This document shows positions 15,056 to 24,978 of a DNA stretch of 32,605 nt, piece by piece. The notes beneath the pieces are model-generated. The model saw only the letters and a program-made list of their open reading frames with translations. It had not been told where the DNA came from and did not search any database. The DNA lies in contig CAZQQV010000014.1 of the NCBI GenBank assembly GCA_964595655.1, positions 1 through 32,605 of the forward strand, read 5' to 3'. Both the position numbers and the translations under genes were made by a program. Origin of the DNA: Caldimicrobium sp964595655. GTDB lineage: Bacteria > Desulfobacterota > Thermodesulfobacteria > Thermodesulfobacteriales > Thermodesulfobacteriaceae. Each line of letters begins with the position of its first letter. Within the stretch, counting starts at the first letter, position 1.

Positions 15056-16513
15056 TTAAAAATGGAAAAGAAGCATGCTTAGATACAAATAAAGGGTCCT
15101 CTGAATAAAATCTACGGCTGGCTTTGGATATACCCCAAGAAGCACTACTACAAAAACCGAAAAAATGATGGTAACAAAAAGAGAAAGGGGATACCTTTCT
15201 TTATCAAAGTTATATAAAGGTTTATCCATATAAATAACCTTTATCACCCTTAAATAAGGATAAGCGCCTATTACTGAAAACAATAAGGCAAGAATGGCCA
15301 CTCCCACAAAATTTCCCTTTACAAGCATTATGAAAATGTAAAATTTGGCCATAAATCCTGCTGTTGGAGGAACTCCAGCCAATGAAAAGAAAAGAACTAA
15401 TATCAAAAAGGCTACAAACGACAATTTTTGACTAATTCCGCTCATGGAGGGAATCTCAAGAAAGTCCCTCTTTATACTTGCCAGATAAATTAAAAGACCA
15501 AAGGTTCCAAGGGTTGTAAAAAGATAAATAAACATATAGAAAAGAATAAAACCGTAACCCACGTAATCTCCAGATAAAAATCCAAGGGAAGCATATCCCA
15601 CATGGGCAATTGAAGAGTAGGCTAACATTCTGACAATATTGTCCTGTTTAAGGGCAAGAAGACTACCAATTAAAACAGTGATTAAGGCAACAGGAATAAG
15701 AAATGTTCCAAGCTCTATCCTTAAAGGCGAAAATCCCAAAATCATTAATTTTATAAAGGCCCCTATTAAGGCAAATTTAACTATACCAGCAAGAAAGGTT
15801 GTAACTGGAAGAGGTGAGGCCTGATATGCATCAGGAGCCCACATATGGAAAGGAACAAGAGATAACTTAATGGAAAATCCAGTCAATATTAAAATTAATG
15901 CCACAAAGAGTTCCCTTTTGCTTAAGCCCTGGCCAAGATGAGTAAAAACATCTCTGAAAATGAGACTCCCTGCGGAATGATAAACCAAAGCCAAGCCCAA
16001 AATTATAAAAGCTGAGGCCAAGGCCCCTGCTATGAAATATTTTAGGGACCCCTCAAGGGAATTTCTCTCATATATAAAATTACTTGCTATCAAAAAGTAT
16101 ATGGGAATACTCATAAGCTCCATTCCAAGATATAAAGTTAATAGATCCTGAGAAGCAATCATTACAAAGGCTCCCATAAGAGAAAAGAGAAAGAGTCCAT
16201 AAAATTCACCATACTGTAAGGCCCGAAATCTTTGTAAAAAGCCATAGGAAATTAATAATACAAAAAATGCCCCAATTAAAAGAAAAAGTTGAAGAGTTGC
16301 CGAATAAAAATCCCTCTGATAAGCCTTGGTAAAAGCTCCAAAGGGAGTAAACATTAAAAAAGCCAAACCTAATAAAATGGAAATCAAGGAAAGATAATAA
16401 GCATAGTTTTTATTTCTAATAAATTTATCTATAAGAAAGAAAAAAATGCCTGTTATTAAAAAAATTATCTCAACTGCAAGGACAGAAAAATTAAGGTTTA
16501 GTGCAAACACCAC
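15056..16513 (-). CDS. nuoN: NADH-quinone oxidoreductase subunit N
   Basis: A 485-residue, strongly hydrophobic antiporter-like proton channel subunit with about 14 membrane helices. The central part has the typical acidic and lysine residues in helices (for example LGMELMSIP and VPFHMWAPDAYQASP). The start is a GTG that follows GGAGGCAA. It is the last gene of the complex I operon, 9 bp after nuoM, and no clear terminator is seen before sat. Length and motif order match the NuoN family. Confidence 0.95.
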   Translation of the reverse strand: MVFALNLNFSVLAVEIIFLITGIFFFLIDKFIRNKNYAYYLSLISILLGLAFLMFTPFGAFTKAYQRDFYSATLQLFLLIGAFFVLLISYGFLQRFRALQYGEFYGLFLFSLMGAFVMIASQDLLTLYLGMELMSIPIYFLIASNFIYERNSLEGSLKYFIAGALASAFIILGLALVYHSAGSLIFRDVFTHLGQGLSKRELFVALILILTGFSIKLSLVPFHMWAPDAYQASPLPVTTFLAGIVKFALIGAFIKLMILGFSPLRIELGTFLIPVALITVLIGSLLALKQDNIVRMLAYSSIAHVGYASLGFLSGDYVGYGFILFYMFIYLFTTLGTFGLLIYLASIKRDFLEIPSMSGISQKLSFVAFLILVLFFSLAGVPPTAGFMAKFYIFIMLVKGNFVGVAILALLFSVIGAYPYLRVIKVIYMDKPLYNFDKERYPLSLFVTIIFSVFVVVLLGVYPKPAVDFIQRTLYLYLSMLLFHF

Positions 16514-16522
16514 TTGCCTCCT

Positions 16523-17986
16523 TTAAGGGAGATTTGTTAGGAGATAAGAAACTGAGGCTCTCATGAAATCAAGAAAGGGATTAGGATAAAATCCAATCAG
16601 AAAAACGAGGAAAATCATGGGAATTAGTGCTGCAAGCTCATTCCACTTCATGGGTTCCAAGTGGTATACATTAGGACTTGGTTTCATGAAAAATACCCTC
16701 TGATACAGCCAGAGCATATAAGCTGCCCCGATAATAACCCCCGTTGCAGCCAATACCACCATAGCTTTGTTTGATAAGAAAGTGCCAAGGAGTATTAAAA
16801 ATTCTCCTATGAAACCATTGGTCCCAGGAAGCCCAATACTTGCAAGGGTAAAAATCATAAAAAAGGCTGCATAAAGGGGAAAGGTTGAGGCAAGCCCTCC
16901 ATAATAAGAGATAGCCCTGCTGTGGGTTCTATCATAAATGACTCCTACACACATAAAAAGTGCTCCAGTAACAATTCCATGATTTATCATTTGAAGGATG
17001 GCCCCTTTAATTCCAATGGGATTCAAAGAAAAAATTCCTAAGGTGACAAAACCCATGTGACTTACTGAACTGTAGGCAATAAGTCTCTTTAAATCACTCT
17101 GCCAAAGACAGGCAAGGCCTGCATAAATAATGGCAATCACTGAAAGGGCTAAAATTAGCTTGGCAAAATAAAGGGTTGCCTGTGGAAAAAGTGGCAAGAG
17201 AAATCTTATCATTCCATAACCACCGAGTTTAATGAGAATTCCTGCTAAGATAACAGAACCAGCAGTTGGAGCCTCTGTGTGGGCATCAGGAAGCCAAGTA
17301 TGAACTGGCCACATAGGAACCTTTATAGCAAAGGCTATTAAAAAACCAAGAAAAAGAAGCCTTTCTATATGAGGAGGAAAGGTCTTTCCAAGAAGGGCTG
17401 TATAATCAAAGGTCCCCTGTTGCAAGAATATATAAATAATGGCAACGAGCATAAAAACAGAACCAAAAAAGGTATAAAGGAAGAACTTAAGGGTCGAATA
17501 AATTCTTCTTGGCCCCCCCCAGATTCCAATAATTAGATACATAGGAATAAGTAAGGCTTCCCAAAAAAGATAAAAAAGAAGTAAATCTAATGATAGAAAA
17601 ACCCCAACCATAGCAATATTGGTAAAAAGCAAAGAAAGGTAAAACTCTTTGACCTTTTCAGTAATTGATCTCCAGGAAATTAAAATACAAAGAACAGTAA
17701 CCAAAGTTGAAAGGGGAACAAAAAGAATGCTTATTCCGTCAACACCAAGGAAATAATAACTATTCAAAAAATCAAGCCAGAGTTTTTTTTCTACAAACTG
17801 AAAACCAGGTTCCTTATAATTAAAATTAGCTAACAATATTAAGGATAAAACAAAATCTAAAATCGCGGTAAAAAGGGCAACAATCTTTATAGCAAATTCC
17901 TTTTCTCTCGGAATGAGAAAAATAAGTAATATTCCTAAAAGGGGTAGCCAAAGAATAAAAGAGAGAAGATTTGGTATCTCAAGCAT
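16523..17986 (-). CDS. nuoM: NADH-quinone oxidoreductase subunit M
   Basis: A 487-residue antiporter-like membrane subunit. FYLFWEALLIPMYLIIG holds the conserved helix 5 glutamate, and VPMWPVHTWLPDAHTEAPT is the hallmark of the family. Many hydrophobic segments run throughout. It provides one of the proton channels of the membrane arm. It starts 11 bp after nuoL with a GGAGGAAG ribosome site. Nothing is unusual in length or motifs. Confidence 0.96.
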   Translation of the reverse strand: MLEIPNLLSFILWLPLLGILLIFLIPREKEFAIKIVALFTAILDFVLSLILLANFNYKEPGFQFVEKKLWLDFLNSYYFLGVDGISILFVPLSTLVTVLCILISWRSITEKVKEFYLSLLFTNIAMVGVFLSLDLLLFYLFWEALLIPMYLIIGIWGGPRRIYSTLKFFLYTFFGSVFMLVAIIYIFLQQGTFDYTALLGKTFPPHIERLLFLGFLIAFAIKVPMWPVHTWLPDAHTEAPTAGSVILAGILIKLGGYGMIRFLLPLFPQATLYFAKLILALSVIAIIYAGLACLWQSDLKRLIAYSSVSHMGFVTLGIFSLNPIGIKGAILQMINHGIVTGALFMCVGVIYDRTHSRAISYYGGLASTFPLYAAFFMIFTLASIGLPGTNGFIGEFLILLGTFLSNKAMVVLAATGVIIGAAYMLWLYQRVFFMKPSPNVYHLEPMKWNELAALIPMIFLVFLIGFYPNPFLDFMRASVSYLLTNLP

Positions 17987-17997
17987 TTACTTCCTCC

Positions 17998-19968
17998 TTA
18001 CTTCAGGTACATAAATAAAAGGTAAATTACAAGGCCGAGAATGATGAACCAGTTGTAGTAATTCACAATTCCTGAATGAAATCTTCTAAAAAATCCAGCC
18101 ATAGTTTCAGCTGTTTTGGCAGACCCATTCACAGTCTGATCAATAACAAAGGTATCAAGGATTAGATTAACAACAGTTCTGGCAAGAAATAAAGTGGGCC
18201 TAACTATTATAAGATCATAAAGTTCATCAAAATACCACTTTCTATAAAGAAAAGTATAAAGCCTTTTAAATCTTGAAGAAAAAGCTGTTTCAAGAGAGGG
18301 AGACTTGACATAGACAAGATAAGCTAAAGAAATACCTAAAAGCCCAGCCAAAACAGATAGACCCATAAGTAAATATTCCAGGGTATAATTGGCATGCTCG
18401 AGTTCAGGATGACCCAAGACACTTTCAAGAAACCTTTGAAAATGCGCTCCCCCACCTAAGATCTCTGGAATTCCAAGCCATCCCGAGAAGATAGCACCAA
18501 TTGAAATTATAATAAGAGGAATGGTCATAACCCAAGGAGATTCATGAGGGGTGTGCCCATGAAGGGCCTCTTTTCCTCTAAATTCACCAAAAAAGGCCTT
18601 AAAGAAGATTCTAAAAGTATAAAAGGCTGTCATTGAGGCAACTAGTAAACCAATAAACCAGATGATTTTTCCCCAGGGATATTTAGAAAAATAAGCATAA
18701 GTAAGGATTTCGTCTTTGCTAAAAAATCCAGCAAGACCAGGAATTCCTGAAATAGAGAGACTTGCAATTAAAAAGGTCCAAAAGGTTATGGGCATATATT
18801 TTCTTAATCCACCCATAATTCTTATATCATTAGGGTCTTGAGCATGATGGAGGGCATGAATTATACTTCCTGCACCAAGGAAAAGAAGGGCCTTAAAATA
18901 GGCGTGAGTAAAGAGATGAAACATCCCTACTGCAAAGGCCCCAACTCCACAGGCCATAAACATGTATCCCAGCTGGGAAAGAGTTGAATAAGCAATCACC
19001 CTTTTTATATCAAACTGGGTGGGTGCAATAGTTGCTGCCATAAAGCAGGTTATAGCACCAACAAAGGCAACCATAGCCATAGCATAATCGCTCAGTTCAT
19101 AAAGGGCATGAAGCCTTGAGACCATAAAAACACCCGCTGTGACCATGGTTGCTGCATGAATAAGGGCAGAAACAGGAGTTGGACCTTCCATGGCATCTGG
19201 AAGCCAGACATGAAGAGGAACTTGAGCACTCTTACCCATAGCCCCGCAAAAAAGTAAAAAGGCAATTAAAAAGGGAATATGAATCTCATAACCGTAAATA
19301 CTGATATAGCTCTCCTTAATCAAGGGCAATTTTTCAAAAATTTCGTGATAGTAGAGGGTTCCAAGGTAATAAAAGGCAGCAAAAATTCCAAGGGCAAAAC
19401 CAAAGTCCCCAACCCTATTGACAATAAAGGCCTTCTTTGCAGCATCACTTGCACTCTTCTTTTCATACCAAAATCCTATGAGAAAATAAGAACAAAGCCC
19501 AACTGCCTCCCATCCGAGATAAAGCTGAACAAGATTATTGGAAAGAACAAGCATCAACATACTGAAAGTAAAAAGGGAAATATAAGAAAAGAAACGATAA
19601 TACCCAGGATCCCCTGCCATGTAACCAATAGAATAAACATGAATGAGAAAGGAAAGAGAAGTTACCATGCAGATCATCATCACAGAAAGGGGATCCACAA
19701 GAAAGCCAAGACCAACCTTTAAAGAACCTGCAACAATCCAGCTATAAAGGTCAAAATGGTAAACCTTTCCACCTAAGACATCAAAAAGAAGGGAAATACT
19801 TAAAAGAAAGCTTAAAAATAACGAGATAACAGGCAAAAGATGAGCCTTTTCTCTAAAGTATCTTTTTCCAAAAATCAAAGTAACAATGCTTGCCAAAAAG
19901 GGCAAAAAGGGAACAAGAAAGACTCTTAACTCAAAGGTATTTATAATCTGAAAAGAGGCCTCACTCAT
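17998..19968 (-). CDS. nuoL: NADH-quinone oxidoreductase subunit L
   Basis: A 656-residue antiporter-like subunit, the distal proton channel. VQLYLGWEAVGLCSYFLIG and VPLHVWLPDAMEGPTPVSAL are typical NuoL motifs. The C-terminal 120 or so residues contain the part that in known structures forms the lateral helix and last membrane helix. It follows nuoK by 4 bp. The ATG has a weak ribosome site, so coupling to nuoK translation is probable. Confidence 0.96.
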   Translation of the reverse strand: MSEASFQIINTFELRVFLVPFLPFLASIVTLIFGKRYFREKAHLLPVISLFLSFLLSISLLFDVLGGKVYHFDLYSWIVAGSLKVGLGFLVDPLSVMMICMVTSLSFLIHVYSIGYMAGDPGYYRFFSYISLFTFSMLMLVLSNNLVQLYLGWEAVGLCSYFLIGFWYEKKSASDAAKKAFIVNRVGDFGFALGIFAAFYYLGTLYYHEIFEKLPLIKESYISIYGYEIHIPFLIAFLLFCGAMGKSAQVPLHVWLPDAMEGPTPVSALIHAATMVTAGVFMVSRLHALYELSDYAMAMVAFVGAITCFMAATIAPTQFDIKRVIAYSTLSQLGYMFMACGVGAFAVGMFHLFTHAYFKALLFLGAGSIIHALHHAQDPNDIRIMGGLRKYMPITFWTFLIASLSISGIPGLAGFFSKDEILTYAYFSKYPWGKIIWFIGLLVASMTAFYTFRIFFKAFFGEFRGKEALHGHTPHESPWVMTIPLIIISIGAIFSGWLGIPEILGGGAHFQRFLESVLGHPELEHANYTLEYLLMGLSVLAGLLGISLAYLVYVKSPSLETAFSSRFKRLYTFLYRKWYFDELYDLIIVRPTLFLARTVVNLILDTFVIDQTVNGSAKTAETMAGFFRRFHSGIVNYYNWFIILGLVIYLLFMYLK

Positions 19969-19972
19969 ACTT

Positions 19973-20275
19973 CTATCCCCTAAAGAAATTTATTTCGTCT
20001 ACATAGACTTTTTTAAGCTTTTTATAAATTAAAACTGCAAGGGAAAGCCCAACCCCCGCCTCAGCAGCAGCCATACCAATAAGAAAAAAAACAATAAGAT
20101 AGCCAGATATGTCCTTTGTGTGATAAGAAATAGCAGCAAAGAGTATAATAAGGGCATTCATCACAATCTCCAAGGAAGCAAGAAGAATAATTATATTTCT
20201 CCTAAAAAGAACTCCCGCAAGCCCGATAACAAAAAGTATAAGACTTAATACAACATAATACTCAAAGGGCACCAC
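19973..20275 (-). CDS. nuoK: NADH-quinone oxidoreductase subunit K
   Basis: A 100-residue protein with three membrane helices. The second and third helices hold the glutamates (in LLASLEIVMNA and AAAEAGVGLSLAVLIYKK) conserved in NuoK proton paths. It uses a GTG start 1 bp after the nuoJ stop; two GTG codons follow each other and the first is 9 bases from the GGAGG site. Normal family length. Confidence 0.96.
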   Translation of the reverse strand: MVPFEYYVVLSLILFVIGLAGVLFRRNIIILLASLEIVMNALIILFAAISYHTKDISGYLIVFFLIGMAAAEAGVGLSLAVLIYKKLKKVYVDEINFFRG

Positions 20276-20276
20276 T

Positions 20277-20804
20277 TTAGCTTACCTCCTTTAATTTTCT
20301 TAGTAAAAAGACCGCACCAAAAATCACCACAAGAAGAATAACGCCAATTACCTCAAATTGAAAAAGAAAATGGGAATATAAATATCTGGCCATCCAAAGA
20401 AGATTTGACCCCTGTGAAAGGTCATAAGTCAATTGAGCCTTAAATGCAGGATTTAAAGCTGTAAGAAAGGCAAGATTCTTAAAAAATAAATATAGAAATA
20501 CTATGAAAATTATGAAACCATAAGAACTTTTCCTGACAAAAACCCTCCACCTTTCCTCTTTTCGAAGGTTTATCATATACACCACAAAGAGAAAAAGAAC
20601 AAGCACAGCACCTGCATAAACAATAATCTGAACCGCTGTAAGAAATTCAGATCCAAGCGTATAAAGAAGGAAGGCCTGATGTAAAATCATAACAAGCACC
20701 CATAGAACAGCATGGACAGGGTTGCGAGAAATTATCGCCAAAAAACTTGAAAAACACATGGCCAAGGCAAGATATAAAAATGCTAAAATATTCCAGTTCA
20801 TCAT
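20277..20804 (-). CDS. nuoJ: NADH-quinone oxidoreductase subunit J
   Basis: A 175-residue membrane protein with about five helices. Helix 3 contains the conserved VQIIVYAGAVLVLFLFVVYM stretch that forms the pi-bulge helix near the quinone site in known structures. It directly follows nuoI with no spacer, so the genes are coupled. Length is typical. Confidence 0.95.
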   Translation of the reverse strand: MMNWNILAFLYLALAMCFSSFLAIISRNPVHAVLWVLVMILHQAFLLYTLGSEFLTAVQIIVYAGAVLVLFLFVVYMINLRKEERWRVFVRKSSYGFIIFIVFLYLFFKNLAFLTALNPAFKAQLTYDLSQGSNLLWMARYLYSHFLFQFEVIGVILLVVIFGAVFLLRKLKEVS

Positions 20805-21347
20805 CTATACCCCTGTAAAAGTTCTTTTTTTGGCTGGTAAGTATTTTTCTGGAATTCCTCTTGGTTTCCAGAAGGGATTTAGATAAGGTCTTTTCTGAGT
20901 GGCAATGAACTCATCCCAATTTTTAAGAAGTCTCTCTTTGTCAAAATAGAGTTCATCTCTTTTATAACCAGCGTACTCAAAAAATTCTGTCAAAACAATG
21001 GCATTTACAGGACAAACCTCTTCACAATATCCACAGTATACGCACCTTAAGGCCTCTATGTCATAGCGGGTAACCTTTCTCTTTTTGGTTTCAGCATCAA
21101 TTTCGTATTCGATGTAAATACACTTTGAGGGACAGACCCTGGCACATCTCATACAGGCAATGCAGAGGGTATCATTTGTCTCTGGGTCTCTAACTAAGGC
21201 ATGCCTTCCACGAAATCCAGGGGCAGGAATAACCTTGTCCTTCTCAGGATATTGAATGGTAACAGGCCTATCAAAAAGAAGTTTTTTAAGGGTTAAGGCA
21301 AGGCCTTTCCAAATTTCAATTAATAAAATTTTTTGAATAAGATTCAT
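20805..21347 (-). CDS. nuoI: NADH-quinone oxidoreductase subunit I
   Basis: A 180-residue ferredoxin-like subunit with two [4Fe-4S] motifs (C62, C65, C68, C72 and C102, C105, C108, C112), the N6a and N6b centres that pass electrons to NuoB. The N-terminal amphipathic helix probably sits on the membrane. In this complex without NuoEFG these centres may be the entry point for electrons from ferredoxin or the four-cluster protein at the head of the operon. Ribosome site GGAGAAGAGG. Confidence 0.96.
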   Translation of the reverse strand: MNLIQKILLIEIWKGLALTLKKLLFDRPVTIQYPEKDKVIPAPGFRGRHALVRDPETNDTLCIACMRCARVCPSKCIYIEYEIDAETKKRKVTRYDIEALRCVYCGYCEEVCPVNAIVLTEFFEYAGYKRDELYFDKERLLKNWDEFIATQKRPYLNPFWKPRGIPEKYLPAKKRTFTGV

Positions 21348-21359
21348 TCCCCTCTTCTC

Positions 21360-22331
21360 CTATAAAAGAAGTTTAATAAAGGCTGTCACAAAGAGATTTA
21401 AAATACCAAGTGGAATTAAAACCTTCCAGCCAAGGCCCATAAGCTGGTCATAACGATAACGAGGAAGGGTTGCTCTAACCCAGATGTAGAAAAAGAGAAA
21501 GGCATAAACCTTGATCAAAAACCAGATAAAGGGAAGCCCTGGCACCTCAAAGGGCCCGGCATATCCTCCAAGAAAACAGGTAACTGCAAGGGCACTCATC
21601 ACAATCATTCCAAAATACTCAGCCAAGTAAAAAATGGCAAAACGAATTCCGCTATACTCTGTAAAGTATCCTGCAACAAGTTCTGTTTCTGCCTCAGGAA
21701 GGTCAAAGGGAACTCTATTCGTCTCAGCAAGGGCTGAAACCATAAAGATGAAAAAGGCAACAATCTGAGGAATGAGATAAATTTTATAGGGTGTAGAAAG
21801 CTGGGCCTTTATAATGTCTTGAAGGTTAAAAGACCCTGCCATAAGAACCACAGAAAGAAGGGAAAGAGACATAGCAATTTCATAGCTTATAACCTGGGCA
21901 CTTGCTCTTAAGGCCCCAAGAAAGGAATACCTGGAATTTGAGGCCCATCCTGACAAAATCACTCCATAAGCGCTAAGAGAACTTAAGGCAAGAATAAAAA
22001 GAAGCCCCACATTGAGATTACTCAAAACAAATCTATCCCAGAGTGGAATAAGGGCAAGCCCACTTGCAGCACAAACAAGAGAAATAAGAGGAGCTATGGC
22101 AAAAATAGGGCGATCTACCCCTGGATGAATGATATCTTCCTTTTGAATTAGCTTCAAAACATCTGCTATAGGCTGAAGAAGTCCCCTTGGCCCCACTCTA
22201 TTTGGCCCAAGCCTTTGCTGCATTCTGGCAATTATTTTTCTCTCCGCATAGGTTAAATAGGCCACATGAAACATAGCAATAAGTAAAATGATTAAAGCTG
22301 AAACTATTATAACGATAATATTGAAATCCAT
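21360..22331 (-). CDS. nuoH: NADH-quinone oxidoreductase subunit H
   Basis: A 323-residue membrane subunit with about eight helices that links the peripheral arm to the proton channels and forms the quinone chamber. Conserved segments seen are ERKIIARMQQRLGPNRVGP and NRVPFDLPEAETELVAGY, with charged residues in loops facing the quinone site. It follows nuoD after 36 bp with a GGGGGAGGGGGA ribosome site. There is no nuoG between nuoD and nuoH, as there is in the 14-subunit operon. Confidence 0.97.
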   Translation of the reverse strand: MDFNIIVIIVSALIILLIAMFHVAYLTYAERKIIARMQQRLGPNRVGPRGLLQPIADVLKLIQKEDIIHPGVDRPIFAIAPLISLVCAASGLALIPLWDRFVLSNLNVGLLFILALSSLSAYGVILSGWASNSRYSFLGALRASAQVISYEIAMSLSLLSVVLMAGSFNLQDIIKAQLSTPYKIYLIPQIVAFFIFMVSALAETNRVPFDLPEAETELVAGYFTEYSGIRFAIFYLAEYFGMIVMSALAVTCFLGGYAGPFEVPGLPFIWFLIKVYAFLFFYIWVRATLPRYRYDQLMGLGWKVLIPLGILNLFVTAFIKLLL

Positions 22332-22367
22332 TCCCCCTCCCCCTAAGGAAGAAAAAACTTTTATAAG

Positions 22368-23600
22368 CTATCTATCACAATCCCCTAAAACCACATCCAG
22401 GGTTCCAATAATGGCAATAAGGTCAGCTATCATGTGTCCTTTGGCAAGCTCTGGAATAGCTGAAATATGCACAAAAGATGGTGTTCTAATTCTCAATCTC
22501 CAGGGCTTGTTGGAACCATCACTTACCACATAAACTGCAAGTTCTCCCTTTGGAGATTCAATGCTTGCAAAGGCCTCCCCTGGTGGAACCACATTTACCT
22601 CTTTTCCTGTGAAAATAAAACCCTTTTTAGGATGGGGTTTTGGCTCGGGCTCCCTTACTTTGTCAGGGATGAGTAAATCTGGAGCCCCTTCTGCAATAAC
22701 AGGTTCCCCCTCTGTTTCAGAAAGCTTATCCAAGCATTGCCTGATAATATAATTGGACTGTCTCATCTCCTTCATTCTCACCTTATATCTATCGTAGGTA
22801 TCCCCTCTTTCTCCCACAGGAACCTCAAACTCCACTTCATCATAGGCGTCATAAGGCCTAAATTTCCTGACATCATAGGGGACCCCTGAACCTCTTAAAA
22901 CCGGCCCTGTAAGCCCAAGATTGATAGCCTCTTCAGCCGTAACAATCGCTATATCCCTTGTTCTCTTAAGCCAGATTCTATTTACATCAATAAGAGTTTC
23001 ATAATCAAGAATCCTCTGAGGAAACTCTTCTGTAAATTTATAGAGTTCATCAATTATCTCCTTGGTGAAATCAAGCCTTACTCCTCCCACTCTTACATAA
23101 CTATGGGTAAGCCGTGCACCACAGATTTTTTCAAAGATATTTAAAAGCCATTCGCGGTCCCTAAAGCAGTAGAGAAAAACAGTCATTGCGCCAATATCAA
23201 GGGCATGAGTTGCAAGCCAGAGAAGATGACTGGAAATTCTTGCCATCTCACAAACAATAGTTCTTAAAAGCCTTGCCCTTCTCGGAACCTCTAAGCCAAA
23301 CAACTTCTCAAAGGCAAGACAAAAGGCGGTGTTATTGGCTGCAGAGGCAATGTAATCAAGCCTATCACTCAAAACAATGGTTTGATTGTAATTTAGATTT
23401 TCAGCAAGCTTTTCCACACCTCTGTGAAGATATCCAATTCTTGGGTCACAGCTAACAATAGTTTCCCCATCGAGCTCAAGCACAAGCCTCAAGACCCCGT
23501 GAGTTGAAGGATGCTGGGGGCCCATATTTATGATAAAAGGTTCTTCCCAGGCCTCAGAATTTACCTGCCTTTTAGTCACCTCAATAAGAGTTGTGCTCAT
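22368..23600 (-). CDS. nuoD: NADH-quinone oxidoreductase subunit D
   Basis: A 410-residue subunit homologous to the large subunit of NiFe hydrogenases but without the metal-binding cysteines. HPSTHG (30-35) and the tyrosine of DRLDYIA (Y83) match the quinone-head contacts known for the 49-kDa subunit. The C-terminus ends LGDCDR, close to the usual DxxxGxxDR. The start overlaps the nuoC stop by 4 bp (ATGA). NuoC and NuoD are separate genes here, not fused. Confidence 0.96.
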   Translation of the reverse strand: MSTTLIEVTKRQVNSEAWEEPFIINMGPQHPSTHGVLRLVLELDGETIVSCDPRIGYLHRGVEKLAENLNYNQTIVLSDRLDYIASAANNTAFCLAFEKLFGLEVPRRARLLRTIVCEMARISSHLLWLATHALDIGAMTVFLYCFRDREWLLNIFEKICGARLTHSYVRVGGVRLDFTKEIIDELYKFTEEFPQRILDYETLIDVNRIWLKRTRDIAIVTAEEAINLGLTGPVLRGSGVPYDVRKFRPYDAYDEVEFEVPVGERGDTYDRYKVRMKEMRQSNYIIRQCLDKLSETEGEPVIAEGAPDLLIPDKVREPEPKPHPKKGFIFTGKEVNVVPPGEAFASIESPKGELAVYVVSDGSNKPWRLRIRTPSFVHISAIPELAKGHMIADLIAIIGTLDVVLGDCDR

Positions 23601-24112
23601 AATTTTTCGCCTCTTGCTTTAGCCTTAAATTCTTTGTAAGTCTTCCACTCTTTGTCCTCTTCAAGATATAAAGGATAATCCTTTCTTAAAGGATAACCCT
23701 CCCAATCTTCAGGCATAAGAAGCCTTCTTAAGTCAGGATGCCCCTTAAACTTAATCCCAAACATATCATAACACTCTCTTTCAAACCAGTTTGCAGTTTT
23801 CCAAAGGGAGGTCAAACTATACTGCCAGCAATCCCCCTCAGGAATAGGCACTTTCACCCTAATTAGTAGCTTATCTTCCATATTGTAAAGATGATAAACC
23901 ACTTCAAAGCGCTCCTCCTTTTTCTCAGCCTTATAATTCAAATAATCCACTCCGCAAAGATCAATAAGATGCTTAAACCCAGAATCTTTTAAAAATTTTA
24001 TCAATTCAAGAAAACCCTCCCTTCTAATAACCAAAACCGGACAATCCCTTTCTTCCACCCCAAGAAGAAACTTCTCAAACCTTTCCTTAATCTCTTTGAG
24101 CAAGTGTTCCAT
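23597..24112 (-). CDS. nuoC: NADH-quinone oxidoreductase subunit C
   Basis: A 171-residue soluble subunit (30-kDa type). The C-terminal part contains the family signature: WFERECYDMFGIKFKGHP followed by RRLLMPEDWEGYPLRKDYPL. It has no cofactor and stabilises the NuoB-NuoD quinone site. It is 3 bp after nuoB and overlaps nuoD. Normal length. Confidence 0.96.
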   Translation of the reverse strand: MEHLLKEIKERFEKFLLGVEERDCPVLVIRREGFLELIKFLKDSGFKHLIDLCGVDYLNYKAEKKEERFEVVYHLYNMEDKLLIRVKVPIPEGDCWQYSLTSLWKTANWFERECYDMFGIKFKGHPDLRRLLMPEDWEGYPLRKDYPLYLEEDKEWKTYKEFKAKARGEKL

Positions 24113-24115
24113 AAT

Positions 24116-24631
24116 CTATCTCCAAAAGCCCCATCTTCCTTTTTCTTTTTTAATTTTTTCTTGAAGCTTCAAAAGACCATAAATTAAAGCCTCTGGCCTT
24201 GGAGGACACCCTGGAATATAAACATCCACAGGTAAAAATTCATCAACCCCCTGAACAGTGGAATAGGTTCTAAAAATACCTCCGGAACAGGCGCAGCTTC
24301 CCATGGCAATTACATACTTAGGTTCAGGCATCTGTTCATAGACCCTTTTGACTGCAGGGGCCATTTTTTTGGTAACTGTTCCAGCAACAATTATACAATC
24401 TGCCTGACGAGGAGTAGCACGAAAGATTATCCCGAAGCGGTCAAGGTCAAAGTGACTTGCTCCAGTTGCCATCATCTCAATAGCACAACAGGCAAGCCCA
24501 AAGGTCATGGGCCAAAGGGAGGATGCCCTTGCCCAGTTAAAAATTTCATCAAGAGGAGAAATAATAACCGGTGTTCCAGGGATTTGACGAACTCCTGGAG
24601 CAACTTCTATGGTTGATTTCTCTATTCCCAT
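24116..24631 (-). CDS. nuoB: NADH-quinone oxidoreductase subunit B
   Basis: A 171-residue subunit that holds the N2 [4Fe-4S] cluster, the last centre before quinone. The ligands are the adjacent cysteines C48 and C49 (in LACCAIEMM), C113 (GSCACSGG) and C142 (PGCPPRPE), all present. The start overlaps the end of nuoA by 10 bp. Motifs and length are as in other complex I enzymes. Confidence 0.97.
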   Translation of the reverse strand: MGIEKSTIEVAPGVRQIPGTPVIISPLDEIFNWARASSLWPMTFGLACCAIEMMATGASHFDLDRFGIIFRATPRQADCIIVAGTVTKKMAPAVKRVYEQMPEPKYVIAMGSCACSGGIFRTYSTVQGVDEFLPVDVYIPGCPPRPEALIYGLLKLQEKIKKEKGRWGFWR

Positions 24632-24975
24632 TGGAGAGCCCCCTCACTCCAAGCATAAAGATAGGCAGCAAAAAGAAGCACAACAAAAATCAAAATCTCA
24701 ACAAAACCAAACCAGGAAAGTTCTTCAAAAACCACCGCCCAGGGATAAAGAAATACCACCTCCACATCAAACACAAGAAAAATAAGGGCAATTAAATAGA
24801 ATTTGACTTTAAAGGGAACTTTGGTATCTCCAGAAGGATCCATCCCGCATTCATAGGGTATGAGCTTTTCACCATAAGGTCTTTTCACAGAAAGAATTTT
24901 ATTTCCTATCAACATGGAAAGTCCAATCACAAGGACCAAAAAAGCAAAAATCAGAAAGGGCAAAAGATTACCCAT
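24622..24975 (-). CDS. nuoA: NADH-quinone oxidoreductase subunit A
   Basis: A 117-residue membrane subunit with three helices. The first loop contains PYECGMDPSGDTKVPFKVKF, with the cysteine conserved in the quinone-site loop, and the second helix holds LIFLVFDVEVVFLYPWA with the conserved acidic residues. It starts 3 bp after the ferredoxin-like gene, which places that gene firmly in the operon. Confidence 0.96.
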   Translation of the reverse strand: MGNLLPFLIFAFLVLVIGLSMLIGNKILSVKRPYGEKLIPYECGMDPSGDTKVPFKVKFYLIALIFLVFDVEVVFLYPWAVVFEELSWFGFVEILIFVVLLFAAYLYAWSEGALQWE

Positions 24976-24978
24976 AGA

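Noticed and set aside
19279..19722. A 147-codon open frame on the plus strand, opposite nuoL.
   Set aside because: nuoL is certain here. The antisense product is a basic, low-information sequence without a recognisable family.
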